A stretch of DNA of 41,264 nt, from the NCBI GenBank assembly GCA_964408735.1, contig CAYPAX010000026.1, positions 1 to 41,264 of the forward strand, in the 5' to 3' direction. The position numbers were made by a program, and so were the translations under genes. Of the stretch, positions 7,812-15,534 are shown piece by piece; position 1 is the stretch's first letter; every line of letters starts with the position of its first letter. Origin of the DNA: UBA7887 sp964408735. GTDB taxonomy: Bacteria; Pseudomonadota; Alphaproteobacteria; UBA7887. The notes under the pieces are model-generated. The model was not told the origin of the DNA and searched no databases. It saw only the letters and a program-made list of their open reading frames with translations.

Positions 7812-10800
7812 ATGGAATGTGCCAGTTGCGGTGGCAACAATCCTGCAGGAGCAAAGTTCTGTAACGCCTGCGGCAGCGAGCTCTCAGGCGGGCCGTCATT
7901 GCGCGAAGGCGAAGGCGAGCGGCGGCAGGTCACGGTGCTGTTTGCCGACATGGGCGGCTACACCCCGCTAGCTGAGCGCTTGGGCGAGGAAGAGACCTAT
8001 CGGCTCATGCAGCCGGTCTACGAACATATGATCGAGACCATAGACGGTTTCGGCGGCACGGTGCAGGATCTCGCGGGCGATGGCATGGTTGCCTTGTTCG
8101 GCGCGCCGATCGCGGTCGAGGATGCGCCGCTGCGCGCCTGCCGCGCGGCCTTGAGCCTGCAGAGCCGCATGGCGGATCTGGCGGACGAGCTGGAGGCGAG
8201 GCACGGCGTGCGGCCGCAGCTGCGGGTCGGTCTGAATACAGGCCCAGTGGTCATCGGCACCGTCGGCACGGACCAGCGCGCGGAGGTCAAGGCGGTGGGG
8301 GATACGGTCAACCTCGCCTCGCGCCTGCAGACCGAGGCGGCGCTCGGCAGCGTGCTCGTCAGCGAGGCCACCCTTCGGCTGGTGGACGGTTTTGTCGACT
8401 CGGCCTTTGCCGGCGAACGCGAGATCAAGGGCAAGAGCGAGCCGCAACGTGTCTGGCTTCTGCAGGGCGTCAAGGCGGGGGTGAGCCGCTTCGACGTCTC
8501 CCTCGGCCGCGGGCTTGCCGATCTCGTTGGCCGGGAAGCGGAGCTGCGCGCCTTGCGGAGCGCCTGGGATACGGCACAAGCCGGTGGCGTGCACATCGTC
8601 GATATCGTTGGTGACGCGGGGATCGGCAAGTCGCGTCTGATCTACGAGTTCCGGCGCGGCATGGCAGAGGAGCAAGCCGTCTTCCTGCGCGGACATTGTG
8701 CCGTGGACGGGCGCAATACCGCCTATCTGCCGTTCATCGATCTCATTCGCGATTGGTTTCACATCGGCGATGTCGATGCCGGTGACCTGGTCGTCGAAAA
8801 GCTGCGGCGAGGGCTTGCCCTTCTCGATGTGGATGCCGCGGCCATCGAGCCGTATCTGCTCAACCTCCTGGGCCAGCCTGTCGAGGGGGCGGAATTCACC
8901 AAGGAGCAGGCGGAGATCGCCGGCATACGCACCCGTGAAGCGCTGCAGCACATGATCCTGGCGCGCTGCGCCACGCTTCCGGTGGTTCTCTTCATCGACG
9001 ACCTGCACTGGATGGATTCCGCTTCACAAGCCCTGATGCGTTGGGCCATCGGCCTCACCGAGCCGTTGCCTCTGCTGATCTTGTGCGCCTATCGCCCGCA
9101 ATATGCCGCGCCGTGGGCGGAAGAAGCGCATGTCAGGACATTGCCCCTGTCGCCACTCGACAGCCGGGACACCGAAGCGCTTTTGGAAAATCGCTTGGCC
9201 GGACACACGCTGACGACGGAAATGGCAAAGGCGGTCATGGCGCGCGCCGAAGGCAATCCGCTTTTCGCTGAAGAGATGGTGAGCTATCTGGTCACCAAGG
9301 GCGAGGCCGGCGAGAGCGGCTTGCCGGAGACGCTCGAGAATCTCTTGATGGATCGCGTCGATCGGCTCGATCCCGCACCGCGCCTGGTACTGCAGACCGC
9401 GGCTGTCGTCGGCCGGCGTTTTTCGCGCGACCTGGTGGCAAATGTCCTGGGGCCGGAGATCGACCTGGACACGGCCATCGCGGCGCTCGAGAGCGAGCGG
9501 CTGATCTTTCACGAGCCGGGCGATGTGGCGGAATACCGCTTCATGCATGCGCTGGTGCAGGACGCCATTTACGAGACACTGCTCAAGCAGCGGCGCGAGG
9601 AATTGCACGAAAAGGTGGCCGAGGCCATCGAGACCAGCCATGACGAGGCGGAGACCGAAGCGGCGGAGCTCTTGGCGCATCACTACGGGCACACGCCGCG
9701 CGCCGACAAGGCCGCCAAATATATGGCACTGGCGGCGGAGAAGGCGCTGCGCGTCTATGCGCTCGGCGACGCGGAATACCGCATTCGCCAGGTCATGGCC
9801 CTGATCGAGGCCCAGCCGGATTGCGCCGACGATGCCTTCCTCGCCGATGTCCTGATGGTCGCCGGACGGGTGAACTACTACCGGGCCGACTTCAAGTCGC
9901 AGGTTGCCATGATGACGCGGCATCTGCCGCTGATCGAGAGCCTGACGGATCGCAACCGCCGCTCGCGCCTGCTGTTCGAGATCGGCTACGCTCTCGTCTT
10001 CTCCGGCGAGCATCAGCGGGGCAGTGCGCTGTTGCATGAGGCCTTGGCCATCGCCGAGGCCATCGATGATCCACAGGCGATCGCCTTCTGCTGCATGGGG
10101 CTGCTCTACCATCATCAGTTCTGGAACGCGGACGCCGTGCCGCGGAGGGAGTTCGAGGAACTGTCCGAGCGTGGCTTGAAGGCCGCCCGCCGGGCTCGCG
10201 ATGTCTGGTCCCACTCCAAGATTCTGATTTCCTTGCTGCAGCAAACATTGATTTTCGGCCGGCCGAACGAAGCCGCTGGCTATGGCGAGGCACTGTTCGC
10301 GCTGAGTCGGGAAACCAACGACCCGCGGCCGCGCGCCATGGGACTCTGGGGCATGGCCTGGCTGGATGCCTATCATTTCAAGGCCGAGTCGGCTGTGGAA
10401 CTCGCGGACGAGGCGCTGCGCCTGTCCTTGAGTCGCATCGACCAGATAGGGGCCGAGGTGGGCCGGGCGACGGCCTTGATAGAGCTGCGCCGCACGGAAG
10501 AGGCCGCAAGCGTGCTCGAGCGGGACCTGGCGGAGGCGCGGCGTGGCGACTTCGTGACCATCCTGCCGGTGATCCAGGCCATGCTGGGCGCGGCACAGGT
10601 GCTCAACGGCAGAATGTCGGACGGGCTGGCGCTGATCGAGCGGGTCATTCGCGACGAGGCCATGTTCGCCAACCAGGCCACGCGCGTGGCGGTGGAGATG
10701 ATATTGGGCGAGGTCTATCTCGAGATCGCCGTCGGCGAGGAGCGTCCGCCACTGTCGGTCCTGCTGCGCAATCTGGGCTTTGTCGTCACCACACTGCCGG

Positions 10801-11021
10801 TAGCCAGATCACGTGCCGAACGACATTTGCGATCGGCGCTTGCCGGCGCCCGCGAGATGGACGCCACGTCACTGATCGCCCGCCTGCAATACGACCTGGG
10901 CCGCCTGGCCAAATTGCGGCGCAAGCCGGAAGACGCGCGCGCTGCCTTCGCCGAAGCGCGCACGCTCGCCGAAAGCGTCGAAGCCGACGGCATAATCGCT
11001 CGCATCGACGCTGTGGCGTAA
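7812..11021 (+). CDS. Zinc ribbon-adenylate cyclase-AAA ATPase-TPR regulatory protein
   Basis: A 1069-aa cytoplasmic signalling protein. Residues 3-20 hold a CxxC...CxxC zinc ribbon (C3, C6, C17, C20). Residues 37-215 form a class III cyclase domain with metal Asp46 (FADMGGYT), Asp90 (AGDGMVALF), Asn167 and Arg171 (VNLASRL). A STAND/AAA-like ATPase follows, with Walker A GDAGIGKS at 267-274 and Walker B VVLFIDDLHW at 391-400. The C-terminal half is TPR-type helical repeats. Such proteins are thought to couple ligand or protein sensing on the TPR part to cyclase output; no partner can be named here. The ATG at 7812 has an excellent GGAGGAAG ribosome site. It is the second cyclase within 4 kb and shares only the cyclase domain with the first. 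Confidence 0.92.
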   Translation: MECASCGGNNPAGAKFCNACGSELSGGPSLREGEGERRQVTVLFADMGGYTPLAERLGEEETYRLMQPVYEHMIETIDGFGGTVQDLAGDGMVALFGAPIAVEDAPLRACRAALSLQSRMADLADELEARHGVRPQLRVGLNTGPVVIGTVGTDQRAEVKAVGDTVNLASRLQTEAALGSVLVSEATLRLVDGFVDSAFAGEREIKGKSEPQRVWLLQGVKAGVSRFDVSLGRGLADLVGREAELRALRSAWDTAQAGGVHIVDIVGDAGIGKSRLIYEFRRGMAEEQAVFLRGHCAVDGRNTAYLPFIDLIRDWFHIGDVDAGDLVVEKLRRGLALLDVDAAAIEPYLLNLLGQPVEGAEFTKEQAEIAGIRTREALQHMILARCATLPVVLFIDDLHWMDSASQALMRWAIGLTEPLPLLILCAYRPQYAAPWAEEAHVRTLPLSPLDSRDTEALLENRLAGHTLTTEMAKAVMARAEGNPLFAEEMVSYLVTKGEAGESGLPETLENLLMDRVDRLDPAPRLVLQTAAVVGRRFSRDLVANVLGPEIDLDTAIAALESERLIFHEPGDVAEYRFMHALVQDAIYETLLKQRREELHEKVAEAIETSHDEAETEAAELLAHHYGHTPRADKAAKYMALAAEKALRVYALGDAEYRIRQVMALIEAQPDCADDAFLADVLMVAGRVNYYRADFKSQVAMMTRHLPLIESLTDRNRRSRLLFEIGYALVFSGEHQRGSALLHEALAIAEAIDDPQAIAFCCMGLLYHHQFWNADAVPRREFEELSERGLKAARRARDVWSHSKILISLLQQTLIFGRPNEAAGYGEALFALSRETNDPRPRAMGLWGMAWLDAYHFKAESAVELADEALRLSLSRIDQIGAEVGRATALIELRRTEEAASVLERDLAEARRGDFVTILPVIQAMLGAAQVLNGRMSDGLALIERVIRDEAMFANQATRVAVEMILGEVYLEIAVGEERPPLSVLLRNLGFVVTTLPVARSRAERHLRSALAGAREMDATSLIARLQYDLGRLAKLRRKPEDARAAFAEARTLAESVEADGIIARIDAVA

Positions 11022-11138
11022 GCCATCGAGCGATTGTCCGCGGCGGGCCTCCCGCGCTACCATGCGCGCGACGATTTTCAGCACATGGAGACATCCCCTT
11101 GATACCGAACAGTAGGAGCCCCGGCCGGGCAGCGATCC

Positions 11139-11846
11139 ATGCCTGAGGGCACGGTCGTCGTCACCGGTGCGAGCAAGGGCATCGGTGCCGCCACGGCGGC
11201 AGCGCTTGGCTCACGCGGCGTTGACGTGGTCGGGCTGTCGCGCTCCGGCACCTCGCCGGCGGGCCGCGCCATGGTCTGCGACATGGCAGACGAGGCCGCG
11301 ATCAAAGCGGCGATCGCCGAGATCGCGGCACAAGGCCCCATCGCGGCACTGGTCAACAATGCCGGGCATTACGAGGCCCAGCCCAGCGCCAGCGTCACGG
11401 CAGCGGATTTCGAGGCCCTCATGCGCGTCAACGTCACCGGCGTGATGATCGCCAGCCGCGAGGTCTATCCCCATCTGCGAGCTGCCGGCGGCGGCAAGAT
11501 CATCAATATGGGCTCGTTCTTCGACAAGATGGGTGTTGTGGCCCATGCCGCCTATTGCGCCTCCAAGGCGGCCGTGGGTTCATTGACCCGTTGCCTGGCG
11601 GTGGAATGGGCCAAAGACGGTCTTGTCGTGCTCAACGTGGCGCCGGGCTATATCGAGACCGACCTCAACCGCGAATTCCTTGCCGACGAGCGCGTTCGCA
11701 AATGGCTCGCCCGGCGCATTCCCGGCGGCGAGGTGGGCAAGGCCGAGGATGTCGCCAAGCTGGTCGCGGCGCTGATTTGCGAGGACCTGCCGTTCCTCAA
11801 TGGCGAGACCATCTATCTCGACGGCGGCCAGGGCATGAACCATTGA
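11139..11846 (+). CDS. Short-chain dehydrogenase/reductase (first gene of a beta-oxidation operon)
   Basis: NAD(P)-dependent oxidoreductase, 235 aa, classical SDR. The cofactor motif TGASKGIG is at residues 9-16 and NNAG at 73-76; the catalytic set is Ser126, Tyr139 and Lys143 (YCASK). The C-terminus LNGETIYLDGGQGMNH is typical of FabG-like enzymes. Position at the head of an operon with acyl-CoA and 3-hydroxyacyl-CoA dehydrogenases suggests that it oxidises a hydroxyacyl-CoA or alicyclic hydroxyl, as BadH does, but this is context only. Its stop overlaps the next gene's start (TTGA). The ribosome site before ATG 11139 is weak. Confidence 0.88.
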   Translation: MPEGTVVVTGASKGIGAATAAALGSRGVDVVGLSRSGTSPAGRAMVCDMADEAAIKAAIAEIAAQGPIAALVNNAGHYEAQPSASVTAADFEALMRVNVTGVMIASREVYPHLRAAGGGKIINMGSFFDKMGVVAHAAYCASKAAVGSLTRCLAVEWAKDGLVVLNVAPGYIETDLNREFLADERVRKWLARRIPGGEVGKAEDVAKLVAALICEDLPFLNGETIYLDGGQGMNH

Positions 11847-13009
11847 CCGCACTGTTCGACCGCATAGAGGAACGCCGCGCCTGGACGGAAGACGAGGGCC
11901 TGGTGCTCGATAGCGTGCGGCGCTTGGCGCGCGAGGTAATCGCGCCCCGCGCCGAGGCTTACGACCGCTCGGGCGACTTCCCCGCCGACAACATCGCCGC
12001 CATCAACGCCCTCGGCCTCAACGGCCTGTTCGTGCCAGAGGCCTATGGCGGCAGTCCCATCTCCTATCGCCTCTATCTCGCCTGCGTGCGCGAAATCTCC
12101 GCGGCCTGCGCCTCGACGGGCATCATCTACGCCACCACTTTCCACGGGCTTGGGCCCCTCGTGGAATTCGGCAACGAGGAACAGAAACAGCGCCTGTTGC
12201 CGCGTATCGCCGCAGGCGGCCTCGGCGCCCTGGTCATCACCGAGCCGCAGGCCGGCTCGGACGCCACCGCCATGACCACCCGCTTTACCCCGGACGGCGA
12301 CGATATCGTCATCGACGGCGCAAAGCAGTTCATAACCAGCGGCGATGTCGCCGAGCTTCTGCTGCTGTTCGGCAAGTGGTCGGAGATAGACGGTGACCGC
12401 GCCGCCATCTCGGCCCTGATCGTGGAGAAGGACGCGCCGGGCTTCTCGGTCACGGGTCACGAGGAGAAGATGGGCCTGCACGCCTCGTCCACGGTCTCGC
12501 TCGCCTTCGACGGCTGCCGCGTGCCGCGCGCCAACCTGCTCGGCAAGCCGGGCAAGGGCTTAGGGATTTTGCTTGCCTCGCTCAACAAGTCGCGCCCCAG
12601 CATCGCTGCCCACGCCCTTGGCATCGCCGATGCGGCGTTTGCGGACATGGTCGACTACATGAACCAGCGCCAGGCCGGCGGGCGGCATATCGTCGACTTC
12701 CAGGGCAACCAGTTCATGCTGGCGGACCTGGCGGGCGAGCTGGCCCTGACCGAGACCTGGCTCGACCATGTGGCGGCGCTGGTGGACGACGGTGTCGACG
12801 ACATCGGCATCGAGGCCTCGCTCGCCAAGCTGCGCGCCAGCGACCTCGCCATGCGCATGGCGACCGAAGCGGTGCAGATGCATGGCGGCAGCGGCTATAT
12901 TCGCGGCACCCGCTGCGAGCGCCTGATGCGCGATGCCAAGATCACCCAGATCTGGGAAGGCACCAACCAGATCCACCGCCAACTGATCGGCCGGAGCTTC
13001 CGCCAATGA
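11843..13009 (+). CDS. Acyl-CoA dehydrogenase
   Basis: FAD-dependent enzyme introducing an alpha,beta double bond into an acyl-CoA; 388 aa. LVITEPQAGSDATAM and KQFITSGDVAELLLLF form the FAD/substrate region; SLAFDGCRVPRANLLG, the C-terminal MHGGSGYIRGTRCERLMRD and ITQIWEGTNQIH follow. The Glu in IWEGT is at the site of the catalytic base of short- and medium-chain enzymes. The frame is open far upstream into the SDR gene, but a TTG at 11843 overlapping the SDR stop (TTGA) gives the family length exactly, so I use it. The next ATG overlaps its stop as ATGA. Cytoplasmic; electrons would go to ETF. Chain length or ring specificity cannot be read. Confidence 0.9.
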   Translation: MTALFDRIEERRAWTEDEGLVLDSVRRLAREVIAPRAEAYDRSGDFPADNIAAINALGLNGLFVPEAYGGSPISYRLYLACVREISAACASTGIIYATTFHGLGPLVEFGNEEQKQRLLPRIAAGGLGALVITEPQAGSDATAMTTRFTPDGDDIVIDGAKQFITSGDVAELLLLFGKWSEIDGDRAAISALIVEKDAPGFSVTGHEEKMGLHASSTVSLAFDGCRVPRANLLGKPGKGLGILLASLNKSRPSIAAHALGIADAAFADMVDYMNQRQAGGRHIVDFQGNQFMLADLAGELALTETWLDHVAALVDDGVDDIGIEASLAKLRASDLAMRMATEAVQMHGGSGYIRGTRCERLMRDAKITQIWEGTNQIHRQLIGRSFRQ

Positions 13010-13887
13010 ACGAGACAATCAGAACCGTCGGCGTGGCCGGTGCCGGCGGCACCATGGGCGCCGGCATCGCCATCGTCGCCGCCCGCGCAGGCTTCGCGAC
13101 CGTGGTCTACGACCGGGATGCCGCAGCGCTTGATGGCGCCTATGCCCAAACCCAGGGTTTCTTCGAGAAGTCCGTCGCCCGCGGCAAGCTTTCGCCTGAG
13201 CAGGCGGATGCGGCGTTGTCCGGCATCCACCGGACCACCGAGCTCGAGGCCTTCGCCGATTGCGACCTGGTGATAGAGGCGGTGTTCGAGGACTTACGTG
13301 TCAAATGCGAGCTGTTCGGTAACCTCGATGCCATCTGCCCGCCGCACACCCTCTTCGCCTCCAACACCTCGACGCTTTCGATCAGCGAGATCGCCGCCGG
13401 CTGCGACCGCCAGGACAAGGTGGTGGGCATGCATTTCTGCCTGCCGGCGCAGCTCATGAAGCTGATCGAGATGTCGCCCGGCCTCAACACCTCCGACGAG
13501 ACCTTCGCCACCGCCTGGGCCTGGACGGAGGCCTGCGGCCAGACGCCCGTGCGCACCCAGGACAAGCCCGGGTTCATCCTCAACGCGCTCCTGGTGCCCT
13601 TCAACAACGACGTCATTCGCGCCGTCGAGGCGGGCGTGGCGAGCCCGGCCGATATCGATGCCGCGCTCAAGACCGCGCTCGGTTACCGCATGGGCCCGTG
13701 CGAGCTCTTGGATTTGATCGGGCTCGACACCCAGGTGCGCCTCTGCGAGGCCTTCCATCCGGTGACGCAGGACCCCCGCGCCGCGGCGCCGCCGCTGCTG
13801 CGCCGCATGGTCGCCGCCGGCCATCTCGGCCGCAAGGCCGGGCGCGGCTTCTACGACTATGACGGCGGCACCATGTTTGGAGCCTGA
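13006..13887 (+). CDS. 3-hydroxyacyl-CoA dehydrogenase (HBD type)
   Basis: NAD-dependent dehydrogenase oxidising 3-hydroxyacyl-CoA to 3-ketoacyl-CoA, 293 aa. The Rossmann motif GAGGTMG is at residues 12-18. The segment DLVIEAVFED, the SNTSTLSI loop (about 119-126) and His143 in GMHFCLPAQLMKLIEM carry the active site; DKPGFILNALLVPFNND and GYRMGPCELLDLIGLD belong to the C-terminal 3HCDH domain. The usual HFFNP around the catalytic His is HFCLP here, a noticeable deviation that might alter the substrate pocket. ATGA overlap with the upstream acyl-CoA dehydrogenase and TGATG overlap with the next gene point to one transcript. Confidence 0.9.
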   Translation: MNETIRTVGVAGAGGTMGAGIAIVAARAGFATVVYDRDAAALDGAYAQTQGFFEKSVARGKLSPEQADAALSGIHRTTELEAFADCDLVIEAVFEDLRVKCELFGNLDAICPPHTLFASNTSTLSISEIAAGCDRQDKVVGMHFCLPAQLMKLIEMSPGLNTSDETFATAWAWTEACGQTPVRTQDKPGFILNALLVPFNNDVIRAVEAGVASPADIDAALKTALGYRMGPCELLDLIGLDTQVRLCEAFHPVTQDPRAAAPPLLRRMVAAGHLGRKAGRGFYDYDGGTMFGA

Positions 13888-14522
13888 TGATGCGCTATAC
13901 AATTATTCAAGAGGGTGAGTCCCGCTCCTTCCCCGCCGGCGACCCGTTCCTCGACGGCGCGTCAGACGAGGGCGAGGTCACGGTCTATCTCGGCGCACCC
14001 TATGTGCCGGACGATAGCAAGGCCGCCATCCTCGTCGAATTGGGGGTGGAATGCCTCGGCGTGCACACGGGCGAATCGCAAGGCGAGGAAGGCAGCAACG
14101 TGCTCGGCTTCGCACGCTATCGCAACGGCGACGATGCGCCCTCGGCCCTGGTAGAGCTGGTGCGCCAGCCCCATACACCCGAGGCCGCCATCGCCGCCGC
14201 CCGCGCGGTTCTCGAAGGCGCGGGCCTGACCGTGGCCCTCTGCGGCGACCAGCCCGGGCGCATCGTCGACCGCCTGGTGCGGCCCAAATACAACGACGCG
14301 TTGCGGCTGCTGGACGAAGGCCTGGCCAGTGCCGCCGACATGGACCTGACCTGCCGGCTCGGCCTCGGCTACCCGGACGGGCCTATCGAGCGCGTCGCCC
14401 GCGGCGGCCTCGCCCACCACTACGACATCTGCACCGCCCTGTTCGAGACCTATGGCACGCCGGCCTACGCGCCGGCACGACGGGCCGTGGTTGCCAGGGC
14501 CCGCGAAGGCGCGGGCGAATGA
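13887..14522 (+). CDS. Stand-alone second 3HCDH-like C-terminal domain protein
   Basis: A 211-aa protein without the Rossmann nucleotide-binding motif. Residues about 121-200 (GRIVDRLVRPKYNDALRLL, then LTCRLGLGYPDGPIE and LFETYG) match the helical C-terminal domain of 3-hydroxyacyl-CoA dehydrogenases. In long PaaH-type enzymes this domain occurs twice in one chain. The first 100 residues are not recognisable; they may be a decayed or specialised version of the linker domain. Directly downstream of a short HBD-type enzyme, overlapping it by a single base, it looks like the second half of a split long-form dehydrogenase and probably binds the upstream gene product. Starts at 13887 and 13890 are both possible. 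Confidence 0.78.
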   Translation: MMRYTIIQEGESRSFPAGDPFLDGASDEGEVTVYLGAPYVPDDSKAAILVELGVECLGVHTGESQGEEGSNVLGFARYRNGDDAPSALVELVRQPHTPEAAIAAARAVLEGAGLTVALCGDQPGRIVDRLVRPKYNDALRLLDEGLASAADMDLTCRLGLGYPDGPIERVARGGLAHHYDICTALFETYGTPAYAPARRAVVARAREGAGE

Positions 14523-14821
14523 GCGATATCGCCATCTTCACGGACGAAGACCTGTTGATATTGGCCGGTCTCGGCATCGCCGCCATCCTCTGGCCGCTCG
14601 CCGCCGCGGGCTGGACATGGCGCAAGGCAGGCCTCGGCTGGGGCGCATTCAGCCTCGCCGCCAGCATCGTGCTGCTGTACGTCCTGATCATGGTCGTGGG
14701 CTTGCGCGACGCCCATACCGCCTGGCCCATCATCATCGCCTGGGCCATGGTCCCGCCTGCGTGCGCCACCGTCTGTATTGCCTGGGCCAGACGGGCCAAG
14801 TCAGAAAAAGAACAAAATTAG
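14519..14821 (+). CDS. Small inner-membrane protein with three helices
   Basis: A 100-aa protein that I do not recognise. Three hydrophobic segments are predicted at about 11-32, 41-62 and 67-88, followed by a charged tail ARRAKSEKEQN. The start ATG overlaps the previous stop (ATGA), so it is the last gene of the operon starting at 11139. That coupling and clean hydrophobicity support a real gene. A role in importing or sensing the operon substrate is only a guess. Its 3' end runs into a possible LexA site and lies 24 bp before the transposon. Confidence 0.7.
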   Translation: MSDIAIFTDEDLLILAGLGIAAILWPLAAAGWTWRKAGLGWGAFSLAASIVLLYVLIMVVGLRDAHTAWPIIIAWAMVPPACATVCIAWARRAKSEKEQN

Positions 14822-14824
14822 AAC
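14810..14824 (+). promoter_or_regulatory. Candidate LexA (SOS) box GAAC-N7-GAAC
   Basis: The direct repeat GAAC, seven bases, GAAC is the alphaproteobacterial LexA pattern. It overlaps the last codons of the small membrane protein and sits 7 bp before a TTGACA hexamer. About one chance match is expected in a window of this size counting both strands, and the first half codes for Glu-Gln-Asn. So it is only a candidate, strengthened by its place beside a promoter element. Confidence 0.3.
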
Positions 14825-14831
14825 AAAGCTG

Positions 14832-14859
14832 TTGACAATCCCCGGGGCGATTATATACG
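14832..14859 (+). promoter_or_regulatory. Possible hybrid promoter across the left transposon boundary
   Basis: TTGACA (14832-14837) lies in host DNA just outside the target duplication. TATACG (14854-14859), 16 bp on, lies inside the left terminal repeat; TATATA at 14852 overlaps it. Insertion may therefore have joined a host -35 to a transposon -10 that reads into the first passenger gene. The ATG of that gene follows at 14886. Confidence 0.4.
14838..14845. repeat. Left target-site duplication ATCCCCGG
   Basis: Eight bases directly outside the left terminal repeat. They are repeated exactly at 17297-17304 outside the right one. An 8-bp duplication is the size made by IS1595-family elements. 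Confidence 0.92.
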
Positions 14860-14869
14860 TGACATAGCA
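14846..14869 (+). repeat. Left terminal inverted repeat of the transposon
   Basis: 24 bp, GGCGATTATATAC then GTGACATAGCA. It matches the reverse complement of 17273-17296 at 23 of 24 bases; similarity stops immediately inside and outside. Confidence 0.93.
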
Positions 14870-14885
14870 CCGGGTGATTCGTAAA

Positions 14886-15086
14886 ATGTCTGACAGACAG
14901 GCCAGCGCTGAGGTTGAGGTCACGTCCGAGATGGTCGAGGCGGGGGTGGGCGCGATGCTGGATTTCTATAGCGATGAGGTCTTCGACAATGCTGACCGCG
15001 TTGCAGAATCAATATACCGAGCTATGGCTGCAACTGCTCCTGTATCTCCGCTTGTATGTGCTGAACGCGGCCGTTCAGAGAGTTAA
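14886..15086 (+). CDS. Small acidic passenger protein, function unknown
   Basis: 66 aa, first gene inside the left end of the transposon. The core VEVTSEMVEAGVGAMLDFYSDEVFDNADRVAESIYRAM looks like a helical module of small hypothetical proteins common in alphaproteobacterial genomes and phages (VTxEMxEAG...IYRAM). The tail PVSPLVCAERGRSES overlaps the convergent HEPN-like gene by 65 bp and is less convincing. ATG 14886 is preferred; GTG 14874 is in frame. No ribosome site is obvious. Expression could come from the hybrid promoter formed by the insertion. Function unknown. Confidence 0.55.
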   Translation: MSDRQASAEVEVTSEMVEAGVGAMLDFYSDEVFDNADRVAESIYRAMAATAPVSPLVCAERGRSES

Positions 15087-15534
15087 TAGCGGTGAGAATA
15101 TCTTTGAGGTGTTCCTTCCTGACCTGCACAGCCAGGGGCTTGATGCGAGGGTGGGCTGTGCGGTTGCCGGCGGTTCGGACATAGGCGCCACTTAGATCGC
15201 GGAGGACTGGGGTCTTGGTGGCGGAGTGCTCAAGCCATACTCCGTGTGCGAGCCTGTTGCGGTATGATTCTGTTTCCTTGAGCAGCTTCCCAAAGGTTTT
15301 CATGTCTTCGGAAATGGTTATCGATTTAAGGTGAGCGAGGTCTTTGAGCATTTTAGGATAGTCGGCTATTCGGGGTTCTCGAACTGCGATGCGTCCCTGC
15401 TTAGGGGAGACAGAAAGGAGCAGGTATACGGTTTCCTGTAATTGCCACTCCAAATACGCCCATCGCGTGATGATGCGGCCGATTTGGGTGCTATAATGAA
15501 CAGGTAAGCGGTATCGCGTTGGGTGTTCTGACAT
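15022..15534 (-). CDS. HEPN-like passenger protein
   Basis: A 170-aa, mostly helical protein. The N-terminal part (about residues 15-40) is IGRIITRWAYLEWQLQETV; a later helix carries SYRNRLAHGVW, where R92-N93-x3-H97 fits the R-N-x3-H signature of HEPN domains. HEPN proteins include ribonuclease toxins of toxin-antitoxin and defence systems as well as non-catalytic versions; many similar hypothetical proteins are uncharacterised, so activity is open. It is carried by the transposon and has no upstream partner on its strand. Its ATG shares the CATG at 15532-15535 with the 51-aa gene read in the opposite direction. No in-frame start lies upstream because a stop is two codons away. The C-terminal end overlaps the 66-aa gene. 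Confidence 0.72.
   Translation of the reverse strand: MSEHPTRYRLPVHYSTQIGRIITRWAYLEWQLQETVYLLLSVSPKQGRIAVREPRIADYPKMLKDLAHLKSITISEDMKTFGKLLKETESYRNRLAHGVWLEHSATKTPVLRDLSGAYVRTAGNRTAHPRIKPLAVQVRKEHLKDILTAINSLNGRVQHIQAEIQEQLQP
15489..15497 (+). promoter_or_regulatory. Extended -10 promoter (TGCTATAAT)
   Basis: A perfect TATAAT (15492-15497) with the TGn extension. It stands 35 bp before the ATG at 15533, so the leader would be about 29 nt. No matching -35 is seen, as is usual for extended -10 promoters. It lies inside the 5' coding part of the HEPN-like gene on the other strand, so transcription of the two may interfere. Confidence 0.6.

Noticed and set aside
7655..7951. 99-residue N-terminal extension of the CoA-transferase
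   Set aside because: Composition unlike the protein, and it overlaps the well-supported start and zinc ribbon of the divergent cyclase gene.
11555..11842. N-terminal extension of the acyl-CoA dehydrogenase reading frame
   Set aside because: It lies wholly inside the SDR gene in another frame and exceeds the family length; the TTG at 11843 fits better.
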